Positions 1 through 9,001 of a DNA stretch of 64,000 nucleotides are shown here, piece after piece. The stretch's first letter is position 1. Each line of letters begins with the position of its first letter. A program made the position numbers and the translations under genes. Origin of the DNA: Flavobacterium hydatis (GTDB taxonomy: Bacteria > Bacteroidota > Bacteroidia > Flavobacteriales > Flavobacteriaceae). The notes under the pieces are model-generated. The model had not been told where the DNA came from. It worked only from the letters and a program-made list of their open reading frames with translations, and did not search any database. The DNA lies in the NCBI RefSeq assembly GCF_000737695.1, contig NZ_JPRM01000006.1:186001-250000 (forward strand), read 5' to 3'.

Positions 1-221
1 TGCGTGATAGATAATTTGCCTAAAGTATTAAGATTATTATCTACACTGGAGAGAATTCTTTTACTCAAATCTACCGCCGATTCGTTTTTGCTTCCTGAAC
101 CAATCAAAATAGCGATTAGTTCAGCATCACTTAAAATATCTTTGCCTTTTAGCATCAATTTTTCACGTGGTTTATCGTCTTCGGACCAATTGGATATAGA
201 TAAAAAAGAACTTTCTTCCAT
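1..221 (-). CDS. radC: RadC-family JAB protein, N-terminal part (cut by window edge)
   Basis: Reverse-strand reading from ATG at 221 gives about 73 residues before the window ends. The start reads MEESSFLSISNWSEDDKPRE, followed by a helix-hairpin-helix-like stretch with LSDAELIAILIGSGS and ESAVDLSKRIL, which is characteristic of the RadC N-terminus. The family (formerly DNA repair protein RadC) carries a C-terminal MPN/JAB metalloprotease-like domain, which lies outside the window; its cellular role is still debated. It starts 5 bases after the mpl stop and is probably co-transcribed with it. The overlapping + strand open frame in this stretch is a shadow. Confidence 0.9.
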   Translation of the reverse strand, partial: MEESSFLSISNWSEDDKPREKLMLKGKDILSDAELIAILIGSGSKNESAVDLSKRILSSVDNNLNTLGKLSIT

Positions 222-226
222 TAACG

Positions 227-1588
227 TTATAGTATTGTAATTAATCCCTTTACATCATCAAAGTTCAAACCACCGTAATTTCCCGAACTCATTAATAACA
301 ATGCCGAATTTTCTAGATTTAAATTGAATAAATAATCTTTAAAGTCTTTTGGGTTTGTATAGATAATCAAATCTTTACGATTAAAAGCTGTCGCGATTTG
401 CTCGTAAGTTACCTCTTCTAATTGTTTTATTTTTACTGCATCTGGCGAATAAAAAACTACAGCAACATCTGCGTATTCTAAAGCTCCTTCATATTCTTTT
501 AAGAAATCCGCATTTAAACTACTATAGGTGTGTAACTCTAAACAAGCTATTAATGTACGATTTGGGTATTGTTCTTTTACCGCTTTTGTTGTTGCAGCAA
601 CTTTACTTGGTGAATGTGCAAAATCTTTATAAGCAACTTTATCCTTTGTTTCTGCAATTTTCTCTAAACGTTTAGAAGCTCCTTTAAAACTAGCAATTGC
701 TTCATAAAAATCAGCTTCATCTACACCCATATTTTGGCAAATCCATTTTGCCCCAGCTAAGTTATTTAAGTTATGAGCTCCAAAAACTTCTATAGGCATA
801 TTCCCTTCTGGAGTTTCAAGAAGTGTTACTCCGTCGCTTACCGTATAATTTGGTGTCTGATATGGTAATTTTCTTATTGGGTTCGTAGCCGCTTCTGCCA
901 CACGTTTCACTTCCGAGTCATCTTCATTATAAACCAATATTCCTCCGTTTGTAATTTTTTCGATAAAAATTTCAAATTGCTCTACATAGTTCTCATAAGT
1001 AGGAAAAACATTGATATGATCCCAAGCAATTCCAGAAATCAAAGCAATGTTTGGTTGATATAAATGAAACTTTGGTCTTCTGTCTATTGGTGAAGATAAA
1101 TACTCATCTCCTTCCAGAACCATAAAATCATTCTCTTCGGTAAGATGCACCATAGTATCAAATCCTTCTAATTGTGCACCAACCATATAATCGACCTCGA
1201 TATTATGATAATGCATTACGTGCAAAATCATCGAAGTAATTGTAGTTTTTCCGTGAGAACCTCCAATAACAACACGTGTTTTATTCTTTGATTGTTCGTA
1301 TAAAAACTCTGGATAAGAATAAATTTTCAATCCTAATTCTTGAGCTTTTAGTAATTCTGGATTATCTGCCTTAGCATGCATTCCTAAAATTACAGCCTCG
1401 ATATCTGAAGTAATTTTTTCAGGAAACCAACCCATTTCCAGAGGCAAAATTCCTTTTTTCTCCAAGCGTGATTTCGAAGGTTCAAAAATCGCATCATCAC
1501 TTCCTGTTACTTGATATCCTTTATTGTGTAATGCTAATGCCAGATTGTGCATTGCACTCCCACCTATGGCGATAAAATGTGTTCTCAT
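227..1588 (-). CDS. mpl: UDP-N-acetylmuramate:L-Ala-gamma-D-Glu-meso-DAP ligase
   Basis: Murein tripeptide recycling ligase of the Mur family, 453 aa, the usual length for Mpl. It attaches recycled L-Ala-gamma-D-Glu-meso-DAP to UDP-MurNAc in the cytoplasm, bypassing MurC/D/E. The N-terminal Rossmann start (FIAIGGSAMHNLA) is the Mpl/MurC type; the ATP-binding GGSHGKTT lies at residues 109-116 and the central EGDEYLSSPID matches Mpl rather than MurC. The C-terminal DFAHSPSK motif is present. It sits between the TPR lipoprotein-like gene and radC on the same strand, with a 44-base gap to the former. MurC is the only realistic alternative, but the EGDEY signature argues against it. Confidence 0.93.
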   Translation of the reverse strand: MRTHFIAIGGSAMHNLALALHNKGYQVTGSDDAIFEPSKSRLEKKGILPLEMGWFPEKITSDIEAVILGMHAKADNPELLKAQELGLKIYSYPEFLYEQSKNKTRVVIGGSHGKTTITSMILHVMHYHNIEVDYMVGAQLEGFDTMVHLTEENDFMVLEGDEYLSSPIDRRPKFHLYQPNIALISGIAWDHINVFPTYENYVEQFEIFIEKITNGGILVYNEDDSEVKRVAEAATNPIRKLPYQTPNYTVSDGVTLLETPEGNMPIEVFGAHNLNNLAGAKWICQNMGVDEADFYEAIASFKGASKRLEKIAETKDKVAYKDFAHSPSKVAATTKAVKEQYPNRTLIACLELHTYSSLNADFLKEYEGALEYADVAVVFYSPDAVKIKQLEEVTYEQIATAFNRKDLIIYTNPKDFKDYLFNLNLENSALLLMSSGNYGGLNFDDVKGLITIL

Positions 1589-1632
1589 TTTAGTTTGTTC
1601 GGTTATTCGTTTATTTATTATTGGTCAGTTAA

Positions 1633-2328
1633 TTAGTGCTGATTCTGTTTGTATTCTTCCAAAATCGTTTTGGCCTTTTCAGGCTGATTCATTTTTTTCT
1701 GATACAAATTAGCAAGCATTAAATAACTGGCTTTTGATTTACTTACAATGATGGCATGTTTATATTGTCGTTCAGCATCCAAATATCTTTTAAAATATTC
1801 ATCGATATGCCCTCTTGACAAATAACCATCTATCGGTGAAAGTTTTAACAATTCATCCGAATATTTTAAAGCTTTAGTCTGACTACCTCCCGCAATTCCT
1901 GGCAGTTGCAAATTTAATTCTATAAGCGCCCAACGTGCTTCTATATGTTTAGAGTCTAGTACAATTGCTTGCTCAAATGAACCTCTTACTTCATCTATCA
2001 TTCCAAAAGCCTTAAACTTACTTACTCCAAGGGCTTTCATACCTAAAGCTGCTCCATATTTATAAAAATAGTTAGCTCCAGATGGGTTAAGTTGTTTTAA
2101 CTTTTTATAATACCCAACTGCCTGATCCCATTCTTTAGTATGAGTAGCAATATCTCCTAAATATTCAATTGTTTTTAAATCAGATGGTTTTTCTTTTAAA
2201 ACTGATTCAAAAAGTAATTTAGCTTTATCAAATTTGCGTGCTTCAAATAACTTCTGTGCCTTGTCAAAATTAGATTGCGACCATATTAAGGTCGGAAGCA
2301 AAAGAAAGACAATTATTATTTGTTTCAT
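1633..2328 (-). CDS. Secreted tetratricopeptide-repeat protein
   Basis: 231 aa with an N-terminal signal peptide (MKQIIIVFLLLPTLIWSQS) and TPR-type helices: the segments around residues 20-55, 55-90, 100-135 and 180-225 carry the spaced A/L/Y/G/P pattern of TPRs. Probably periplasmic and a protein-interaction scaffold; no enzymatic motif is visible. A promoter-like TATTTTTG lies only 4 bases before the ATG (positions 2333-2340, minus strand), which suggests a leaderless or nearly leaderless mRNA. It runs into mpl 44 bases downstream. Specific partner unknown. Confidence 0.75.
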   Translation of the reverse strand: MKQIIIVFLLLPTLIWSQSNFDKAQKLFEARKFDKAKLLFESVLKEKPSDLKTIEYLGDIATHTKEWDQAVGYYKKLKQLNPSGANYFYKYGAALGMKALGVSKFKAFGMIDEVRGSFEQAIVLDSKHIEARWALIELNLQLPGIAGGSQTKALKYSDELLKLSPIDGYLSRGHIDEYFKRYLDAERQYKHAIIVSKSKASYLMLANLYQKKMNQPEKAKTILEEYKQNQH

Positions 2329-2448
2329 TCTTCAAAAATAGTGGAAATATAAAACGTATCATTTCTTTTTAAGTATAAATTAGTAATTTGTACGAGATTT
2401 ATTTTCAATACTACATCAATCTTTTAAAATAATACTAAACCAGTTTTT

Positions 2449-5400
2449 ATGAAGAATATCTATTTTGTCTTATTACTAATTTCCACCTCCTTATTTGGGC
2501 AACAATATGAAAAGAACTGGAATAAAGTAATTGAAAACGAAAAACTCGGCAAAATAAAAACCGCCAATCAAATTGTTTCAAAAATTTACAAAAAAGCAGT
2601 TGCCGATAAAGACGAAGTACAAATTATAAAATGCTTTTTTTATAATTCAAAATACCTACAAGTTGTTGACGAAAATGCTCAATCAAAGATTCTAGACAAC
2701 TTGAAATTTGAAATAAATCGGGCTTCAATACCATCAAAAGCAATTCTAAATTTAGTTTATGCTAAATGTTTGAATGATTATTATACTCGAAATGATTATA
2801 AAATTGGAAGGAGAACAAATGCCACTTTTTTAAATGATGATTTTTTGACATGGACCGAAACCTATTTCAAAGATCAGATTAATCTAGCACTGAAGAATTC
2901 TCTAGAAAATGAAACCGTTTTAAAGAATACTCCTTTAATAAAATACGAACTCATTTTTGATTATTCAACTATAGACAGGTTCAAGACCTTGGGTTTATTA
3001 GACTATGTTATATCAGAAAACATTGGAATTTATACACAAAAAATTCGCCAGTGGGGAATCCAAAAAAGTGATTTTTCACCTTATAAAAAAGACTTATTAG
3101 CAAAATCAGATACTTTTTTAAAGCTAAATTTTGACTTTATAACAAACGAAAATCTAAAATTGACTTTAAAATTATATCAAAGACAAGAAGCAAACAAGCC
3201 TAATACAGAAAACTTATGGCAACGAATTCAGTTTTGCAAACAATATTTAATAGATTTTGATAATGACTATTTCCAAGCATTAATATCTCTCCAAAAAAGT
3301 TCAACTGACATACTTTTAATTCAAAAAATTCAATTAGAGAAAGCTACATATTTATCGGAAAATGCTTCAAAAAAAGACTATCCAAATTATAACATTCAAG
3401 CAATTAAAACTTTAGATAGTATCCTAAATATAAATAATCGTTCGAATGCCTATAAATTAGCTATTCAAAAAAAAGAAACTATTTTAAATAAGACTTTGAA
3501 TGTAGAGCTTCAAAAATACAATTATGACAATGAAAATACCCGAGCATTTGTAAAATATAAAAATGTTGAAAATTTTAAAATTTCATTTTATAGAATAACC
3601 CAAAATCAAATTACTTATTTAGAAAGATATAATTCAAAAAGAGACAGTGTAAAAAACTTCATTATTGAAAACAAACAACCCATTGTTACAAAGTCTTATT
3701 CCCTTACCAATAAAAAGGACTTTTTAGAATATTCAACCGAAGTACTACTTCCACAACTAAAAACGGGCTCATATTTAGTGTATTTTGAAAGTGAATCCGA
3801 TTCAAAAGACAGGAAAGCTTTTACTTTTGAAACCATTACAATTTCGAACATAATACTTTTAGCCTCACAGAACAATAAATCAGAATTTTATCAGGTTTTA
3901 GATAGGAAAACAGGAAAACCATTAGAAAATGTAACTATTCAATCCTCAACTTTCAACATTAAAACCAATAAAAATGGAGTTGCCGTTTTTAATAAAACAA
4001 AGGAAAATTCCGCTTATGAAGTTATAAACTTGTACAATACAAGCGATACACTTTCGATTAAAAAAAACTATTTATACTACAATAGTGAGTATTCATCAGA
4101 AGATAAAGAAACCTCTAAAGGGAAAGTCGAATTTTATCTAGACCGCGCCATTTATAGACCAGGACAAACTGTATATTACAAAGGAATTGCTGTACAGAAA
4201 ATAAAGCAAAAAACATCAGTCATCCCAAATACAAGATTTAGCATTATTATTGAAGATGCCGATAATGATGAACTCAAAAAATTTGATGTAACCACAAATG
4301 AATTTGGTTCTTTCTCTGGTGAATTTGTGTTGCCAAAAACAGGACTTACAGGAAACTACACAATAACTACTGAAGAGCCAGATAATTATGAAAATGATGT
4401 AGTTTACAACAAAAAAGAAGACGAACACCCATTCTGGGATAAGGTTGATTTTGAAGATTCTAAAATCGACTTTAGAGTTGAAGAATACAAACGCCCAAAA
4501 TTTGAAGTTACTTTTGAACCTAAAAAAGAAAGCTTTCAACTTAACCAATCAATAAAGATAAAAGGCAATGCTAAAGCTTTTGCAGGAAGTAACATCTCTG
4601 ACGCAAACGTAACTTATACCGTAAGTAGATATACTAGTTATTTTAGAAACTATTATTCCCAAGAGCAGAATGAAACTATTGCTAGTGGTGAAACCAAAAC
4701 TGATACTTCAGGAAAATTTATAATTGAATTTATTGCTCAGCCTTCTAAAAACGCAATAAAAGAACAATTGCCTATTTTCAATTATCTCATAAAAGCAACT
4801 GTAACAGATATAAATGGTGAAACCCATGAATCTGAGACAACTATTAAAGTAGGTTATCATGATTTAAATTTAAATGCAATAATTGCCAGCAAAATTGAAA
4901 CTAAAAACAAAAACGAAATCAAACTTAACAGCACCAACTTAAATAGTGAGTTTCTAGCTGTAAAAGGTGAACTGAAGATATATTTCATCAGCCCACAATC
5001 ATCTAAATTCAAAGGAAGAATTTTTCCTCAGCCAGATATCGAAGGTATATCACCACAAGATTTTGAAAAATTATTTCCTTACGAAAACAATCCGAATCTT
5101 AAAGAAAAAATAACTGAATCGTTAGTCTTTTCTAAAAATATTAACACCGAAAATGACAAAATTATTCCTTTAGATTTTATCTCAAATTATAAATCGGGAG
5201 ATTACAAAATTGTTTTTTCAGCAAAAGACAGCTTTAATAATCTGATTGAAAACATTTCAAATTTCGAGCTTATACAAAGCAAAGACAAATTTGACACTAG
5301 TAGATTATTTAATGCACAACAAATTAATATAGACCCAAAGAAAGATGGTTTTGTATTAATAAAACTTTCATCTGTTGTTCCTGAATTATACATAACTGCA

Positions 5401-8400
5401 ACTGGAAATTATAATAGTTCCATCTATTATGAGGAAACTTATCATCTTCAAGATAACGAAACTACAATTAAAATTCCTTTGAAAAAAGATTTCCAAAATG
5501 TGGTAAGCCTCACCTTTGAAAGCATATTCGAAAATGATAGATTCAATTCTAATCTTACTGTATTTCTAAAAACCGAAAATCCGCAATTAAAATTTAATGT
5601 AGAAACTTTTAGAAGTAAAATACAACCCGGAAGTAACGAAAGTTGGTCTTTTAAGTTAAAAGGAAATAAGACTAAAAATGAAGCTGAAGTACTGGCATCA
5701 ATGTATGATAGTTCTTTAGATCAGTTTAGCACAAAAGAATGGAATGGTTTAACTTTTAATGAATATAATATCGGAACTACCTATAAATCACTTTTAGGTT
5801 TTGAAAAAACTAACACATCAATTTCTAACTTGAATAATCCCTCAAACCGTATAAATTTAAGAAACGAAAGCACTAAATTAATTTGGTTTGGGTTTGACTT
5901 TAATAATAGTACTGATGCTCTATATCTGCAAAAAGAATATCAAAGACAACTCAATAAAAAAATCAAAAAACCTTTAAACGCTAAAATGATTTCTGGAGTC
6001 ATCTCAGATAATAAAGGTTTACCAATTCCAGGCGTATCAATCACTATCAAAGATACTCAGAGAAGTGCCAGTTCTGATTTTGATGGATATTACGAGATTG
6101 AAGCTGTAAATGGCGAAGAATTAGTCTTTTCGTTTATAGGATACGATAGTCAATCAATTATTATACAAAACAAAAAAAACCTTGATATTATTTTAGAGGA
6201 AGCTTCACAGAGCTTACAAGAAGTTATAGTTACTGCGTATGGAATTAAAAGAGAAAAAAAATCACTCGGATATGCTGTTAGAAAAGTCAGTTCAGAGAGT
6301 ATTGAAGTTGAAGAAGACAATCAAGTATATAGTATTGCAGGCACATTATCAGGAATAGTAAAAGGAATAGCAATAAGAGGAGTTGGTTCTCTTGATTCAA
6401 ATAGCAATCTTTTATATATACTCGATGGTGAAGTTGTCTCCGAAAACTCTGTTAAAAACCTTAACCCTAACGACATTCTTTCTATGGATGTTTTAAAAGC
6501 CCCACAAGCAATTGCTCTTTATGGAAGCAAAGCTGCCAATGGTGCGATAATCATTACTACAAAAAATGCTCTAGAAGAACTAACACAAGTAAAAGCAAGA
6601 AAAAATCTATCAGAAACTGCTTTCTTTTACCCTAATTTAAAAACTGATGCCAACGGTAAACTAAGTTTTAACTTTACTTCTCCAGAAGCTTTAACAGCTT
6701 GGAAACTTCGATTAATGGCACATAACAAAGCTGCTGTTTCGGGTTATCTTGAGAGAACAGTGATTACACAAAAAGAACTAATGGTTTTGCCGAATTTCCC
6801 AAGGTTCTTTAAAGAAAAAGATACTATTGTTATCAGCACAAAAATAGCTAACATTACTGGGGAAGCTAAAACTGGAATTGCCGTTTTACAGTTTTTTGAT
6901 GCTGTAACCATGCAACCTATTGATGCCAAAATGCTAAACGCAAAAAACATCCGAAACTTTACAATTCCAGCATTTGGCAATACAACTGCAAGTTGGACCA
7001 TTTCAATTCCAGAAGGTTTACAAGGTGTACAATATAAAATTCTAGCCAAATCAGGTAATTTCTCTGATGGAGAAGAAAACATACTTCCTGTTTTAACTAA
7101 TAATATGTTGGTCACCGAAAGTATCCCAATTTGGGTTCGAGAGAATTCAGCCAAAGAATATACGTTTGAGAATCTAAAAAACAATACTTCTACAACTTTA
7201 AAAAATCACCAACTTACATTAGAATATACTTCTAATCCTGCTTGGATTGCGATTCAGTCTTTGCCTTATTTGATGGAATATGAACATGAATGTGCCGAAC
7301 AAACTTTTGCGCGTTTTTATGCAAATTCTTTGGCCTCAGAAATCATATCGAGTAATCCGAAGATTGCAACTGTTTTTGAAAATTGGAGAAAGAACGGAAA
7401 ACTGAATTCGAAATTAGAAGAAAACGAAGAACTAAAATCAATTATTCTAGCAGAAACTCCTTGGTTAAATGATGCACAAAGCGAAGACGAAAAGAAAAAG
7501 AATATGGCACTTTTATTTGATTTAGAAAAAATGAAAGCTTCGCAAGAAGCTACTTTTGATAAATTAAAACAAAAACAAAAAGCATCTGGAGGATTCTCTT
7601 GGTTTGACGGAAGTGACGAAAACGAATATATTACAAGACACATTCTAGCAGGTTTAGGTCATTTAACTAAATTGAATAAAACTGAAGATAATGATGCTAA
7701 AATTGATGTTATTGCCAAAACTGGAATTCCGTTTTTAGACAATAAATTTTTGGAATATTATAAAATCCAAACTAAAAACTTAAAAGCATCTAATAAACTA
7801 ATCTGGATTAATCCTTATTCTGATTTGCATTATCTCTATACCAGAAGTTTTTATTTAGATAATTATCCTCTATCAGACACTTTAAAAAAAGCAACTAAAT
7901 TGTACTTGGAAACAGCCAAAAAAGATTGGCTAAAATATTCTCTTTACGAAAAAGGACTAGCTGCATTAACCCTAAATCGTTTCGGAGAAAGTGAAACTGC
8001 TAAAAAAATTATTGAGAGCTTAAAAGAATCGGCTTCTAACAATGAAGATTGGGGAATGTATTGGATATCTAACAAAGCGGGATGGTATTGGTACCAAGCA
8101 CCTATAGAAACTCAGGCATTATTAATTGAGGCTTTCGCCGAAGTAAATCACGACACCAAATCTGTTGATGCAATGAAAGTCTGGCTATTAAAAAATAAAC
8201 AAACCAAAAACTGGCCATCAACAAAATCGACTACCGAAGCTATTTATGCTTTATTAATGCAAGGCAATGATTGGTTAAGTGTAAAGGACAATACAGTCAT
8301 TAAAGTTGGAGATGAAAAAATCCTAACCAAAAAACTAACCGAAAACGAAAAAGAAGCTGCAACTGGTTATATCAAACTCAACTGGAAAGCTGATGAAGTA

Positions 8401-8934
8401 AAAAAAGAAATGGCTTCTATAAAAATCGAGAACAAATCAAAAGTTCCAGGTTTTGGAGGCGCGTATTGGCAATATTTTGAAGATTTAGACAAAATTAAAA
8501 CCAACCCAAATACAGCTTTATCAGTTTCTAAAGAATTATATATAAGAACAAAGGCAGTTGGCGGAGATCAATTACAGAAAATCACAACTAAATCTCCTTT
8601 AAAAATTGGCGATTTAATCACGGTAAGATTAATCATTTCGTCCAAAGAAGATATGGAATTTGTTCATTTAAAAGATATGAGAGCCTCTTGTTTTGAACCT
8701 GTAAATGTTCTTTCAGAATATAAATACAAAGATCGATTAGGATATTATATGAGTACAAAAGATGCCGCAACACATTTTTTCTTTGATCGAATAAATAAAG
8801 GAACATATGTAATAGAATATGACATTAGAGTAAATAATGGCGGTAACTTCTCTAACGGAATTACAACAATCGAAAGTATGTATGCTCCAGAATATTCAAA
8901 CCATACCAAAGGTATAAGAGTAAATATAAAATAA
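2449..8934 (+). CDS. Alpha-2-macroglobulin family protein with inserted carboxypeptidase-D-like/TonB-plug module
   Basis: 2161 aa with a signal peptide (MKNIYFVLLLISTSLFGQ). Order seen: helical N-terminal region; macroglobulin domains including LDRAIYRPGQTVYYKG near residue 560 (MG2 signature); MG6 start LASMYDSSLDQF near 1081; an inserted CarboxypepD_reg-like domain (from residue 1180, GVISDNKGLPIPGVSI) followed by a SusC-type plug (LQEVIVTAYG, LYILDGEVV, ALYGSKAANGAIIITT) to about 1375; then ETAFFYPNL at 1389, the start of the A2M core. The thioester motif CAEQ is at 1615-1618, followed by the helical thioester domain and a C-terminal receptor-type domain. The family traps or covalently tags proteases in the periplasm or on the surface. 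The insert sits where the bait region is expected, which is unusual. Single gene, closed by a bidirectional terminator. Confidence 0.88.
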   Translation: MKNIYFVLLLISTSLFGQQYEKNWNKVIENEKLGKIKTANQIVSKIYKKAVADKDEVQIIKCFFYNSKYLQVVDENAQSKILDNLKFEINRASIPSKAILNLVYAKCLNDYYTRNDYKIGRRTNATFLNDDFLTWTETYFKDQINLALKNSLENETVLKNTPLIKYELIFDYSTIDRFKTLGLLDYVISENIGIYTQKIRQWGIQKSDFSPYKKDLLAKSDTFLKLNFDFITNENLKLTLKLYQRQEANKPNTENLWQRIQFCKQYLIDFDNDYFQALISLQKSSTDILLIQKIQLEKATYLSENASKKDYPNYNIQAIKTLDSILNINNRSNAYKLAIQKKETILNKTLNVELQKYNYDNENTRAFVKYKNVENFKISFYRITQNQITYLERYNSKRDSVKNFIIENKQPIVTKSYSLTNKKDFLEYSTEVLLPQLKTGSYLVYFESESDSKDRKAFTFETITISNIILLASQNNKSEFYQVLDRKTGKPLENVTIQSSTFNIKTNKNGVAVFNKTKENSAYEVINLYNTSDTLSIKKNYLYYNSEYSSEDKETSKGKVEFYLDRAIYRPGQTVYYKGIAVQKIKQKTSVIPNTRFSIIIEDADNDELKKFDVTTNEFGSFSGEFVLPKTGLTGNYTITTEEPDNYENDVVYNKKEDEHPFWDKVDFEDSKIDFRVEEYKRPKFEVTFEPKKESFQLNQSIKIKGNAKAFAGSNISDANVTYTVSRYTSYFRNYYSQEQNETIASGETKTDTSGKFIIEFIAQPSKNAIKEQLPIFNYLIKATVTDINGETHESETTIKVGYHDLNLNAIIASKIETKNKNEIKLNSTNLNSEFLAVKGELKIYFISPQSSKFKGRIFPQPDIEGISPQDFEKLFPYENNPNLKEKITESLVFSKNINTENDKIIPLDFISNYKSGDYKIVFSAKDSFNNLIENISNFELIQSKDKFDTSRLFNAQQINIDPKKDGFVLIKLSSVVPELYITATGNYNSSIYYEETYHLQDNETTIKIPLKKDFQNVVSLTFESIFENDRFNSNLTVFLKTENPQLKFNVETFRSKIQPGSNESWSFKLKGNKTKNEAEVLASMYDSSLDQFSTKEWNGLTFNEYNIGTTYKSLLGFEKTNTSISNLNNPSNRINLRNESTKLIWFGFDFNNSTDALYLQKEYQRQLNKKIKKPLNAKMISGVISDNKGLPIPGVSITIKDTQRSASSDFDGYYEIEAVNGEELVFSFIGYDSQSIIIQNKKNLDIILEEASQSLQEVIVTAYGIKREKKSLGYAVRKVSSESIEVEEDNQVYSIAGTLSGIVKGIAIRGVGSLDSNSNLLYILDGEVVSENSVKNLNPNDILSMDVLKAPQAIALYGSKAANGAIIITTKNALEELTQVKARKNLSETAFFYPNLKTDANGKLSFNFTSPEALTAWKLRLMAHNKAAVSGYLERTVITQKELMVLPNFPRFFKEKDTIVISTKIANITGEAKTGIAVLQFFDAVTMQPIDAKMLNAKNIRNFTIPAFGNTTASWTISIPEGLQGVQYKILAKSGNFSDGEENILPVLTNNMLVTESIPIWVRENSAKEYTFENLKNNTSTTLKNHQLTLEYTSNPAWIAIQSLPYLMEYEHECAEQTFARFYANSLASEIISSNPKIATVFENWRKNGKLNSKLEENEELKSIILAETPWLNDAQSEDEKKKNMALLFDLEKMKASQEATFDKLKQKQKASGGFSWFDGSDENEYITRHILAGLGHLTKLNKTEDNDAKIDVIAKTGIPFLDNKFLEYYKIQTKNLKASNKLIWINPYSDLHYLYTRSFYLDNYPLSDTLKKATKLYLETAKKDWLKYSLYEKGLAALTLNRFGESETAKKIIESLKESASNNEDWGMYWISNKAGWYWYQAPIETQALLIEAFAEVNHDTKSVDAMKVWLLKNKQTKNWPSTKSTTEAIYALLMQGNDWLSVKDNTVIKVGDEKILTKKLTENEKEAATGYIKLNWKADEVKKEMASIKIENKSKVPGFGGAYWQYFEDLDKIKTNPNTALSVSKELYIRTKAVGGDQLQKITTKSPLKIGDLITVRLIISSKEDMEFVHLKDMRASCFEPVNVLSEYKYKDRLGYYMSTKDAATHFFFDRINKGTYVIEYDIRVNNGGNFSNGITTIESMYAPEYSNHTKGIRVNIK

Positions 8935-8946
8935 GTTAAGAGCAAC

Positions 8947-8983
8947 AAAAAACCCCATCTCATACAAATGAGATGGGGTTTTG
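8947..8983. terminator. Bidirectional rho-independent terminator
   Basis: Perfect 11-bp stem CCCCATCTCAT / ATGAGATGGGG with loop ACAA, flanked by A4 on the left and T4 on the right, so it can stop both the A2M gene and the convergent S46 peptidase gene. Confidence 0.9.
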
Positions 8984-9001
8984 TAATTATAGAAACTACT
9001 A

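Noticed and set aside
4-240. 78-aa open frame on the + strand
   Set aside because: It is antisense to the radC N-terminus, whose reverse-strand protein matches the family clearly.
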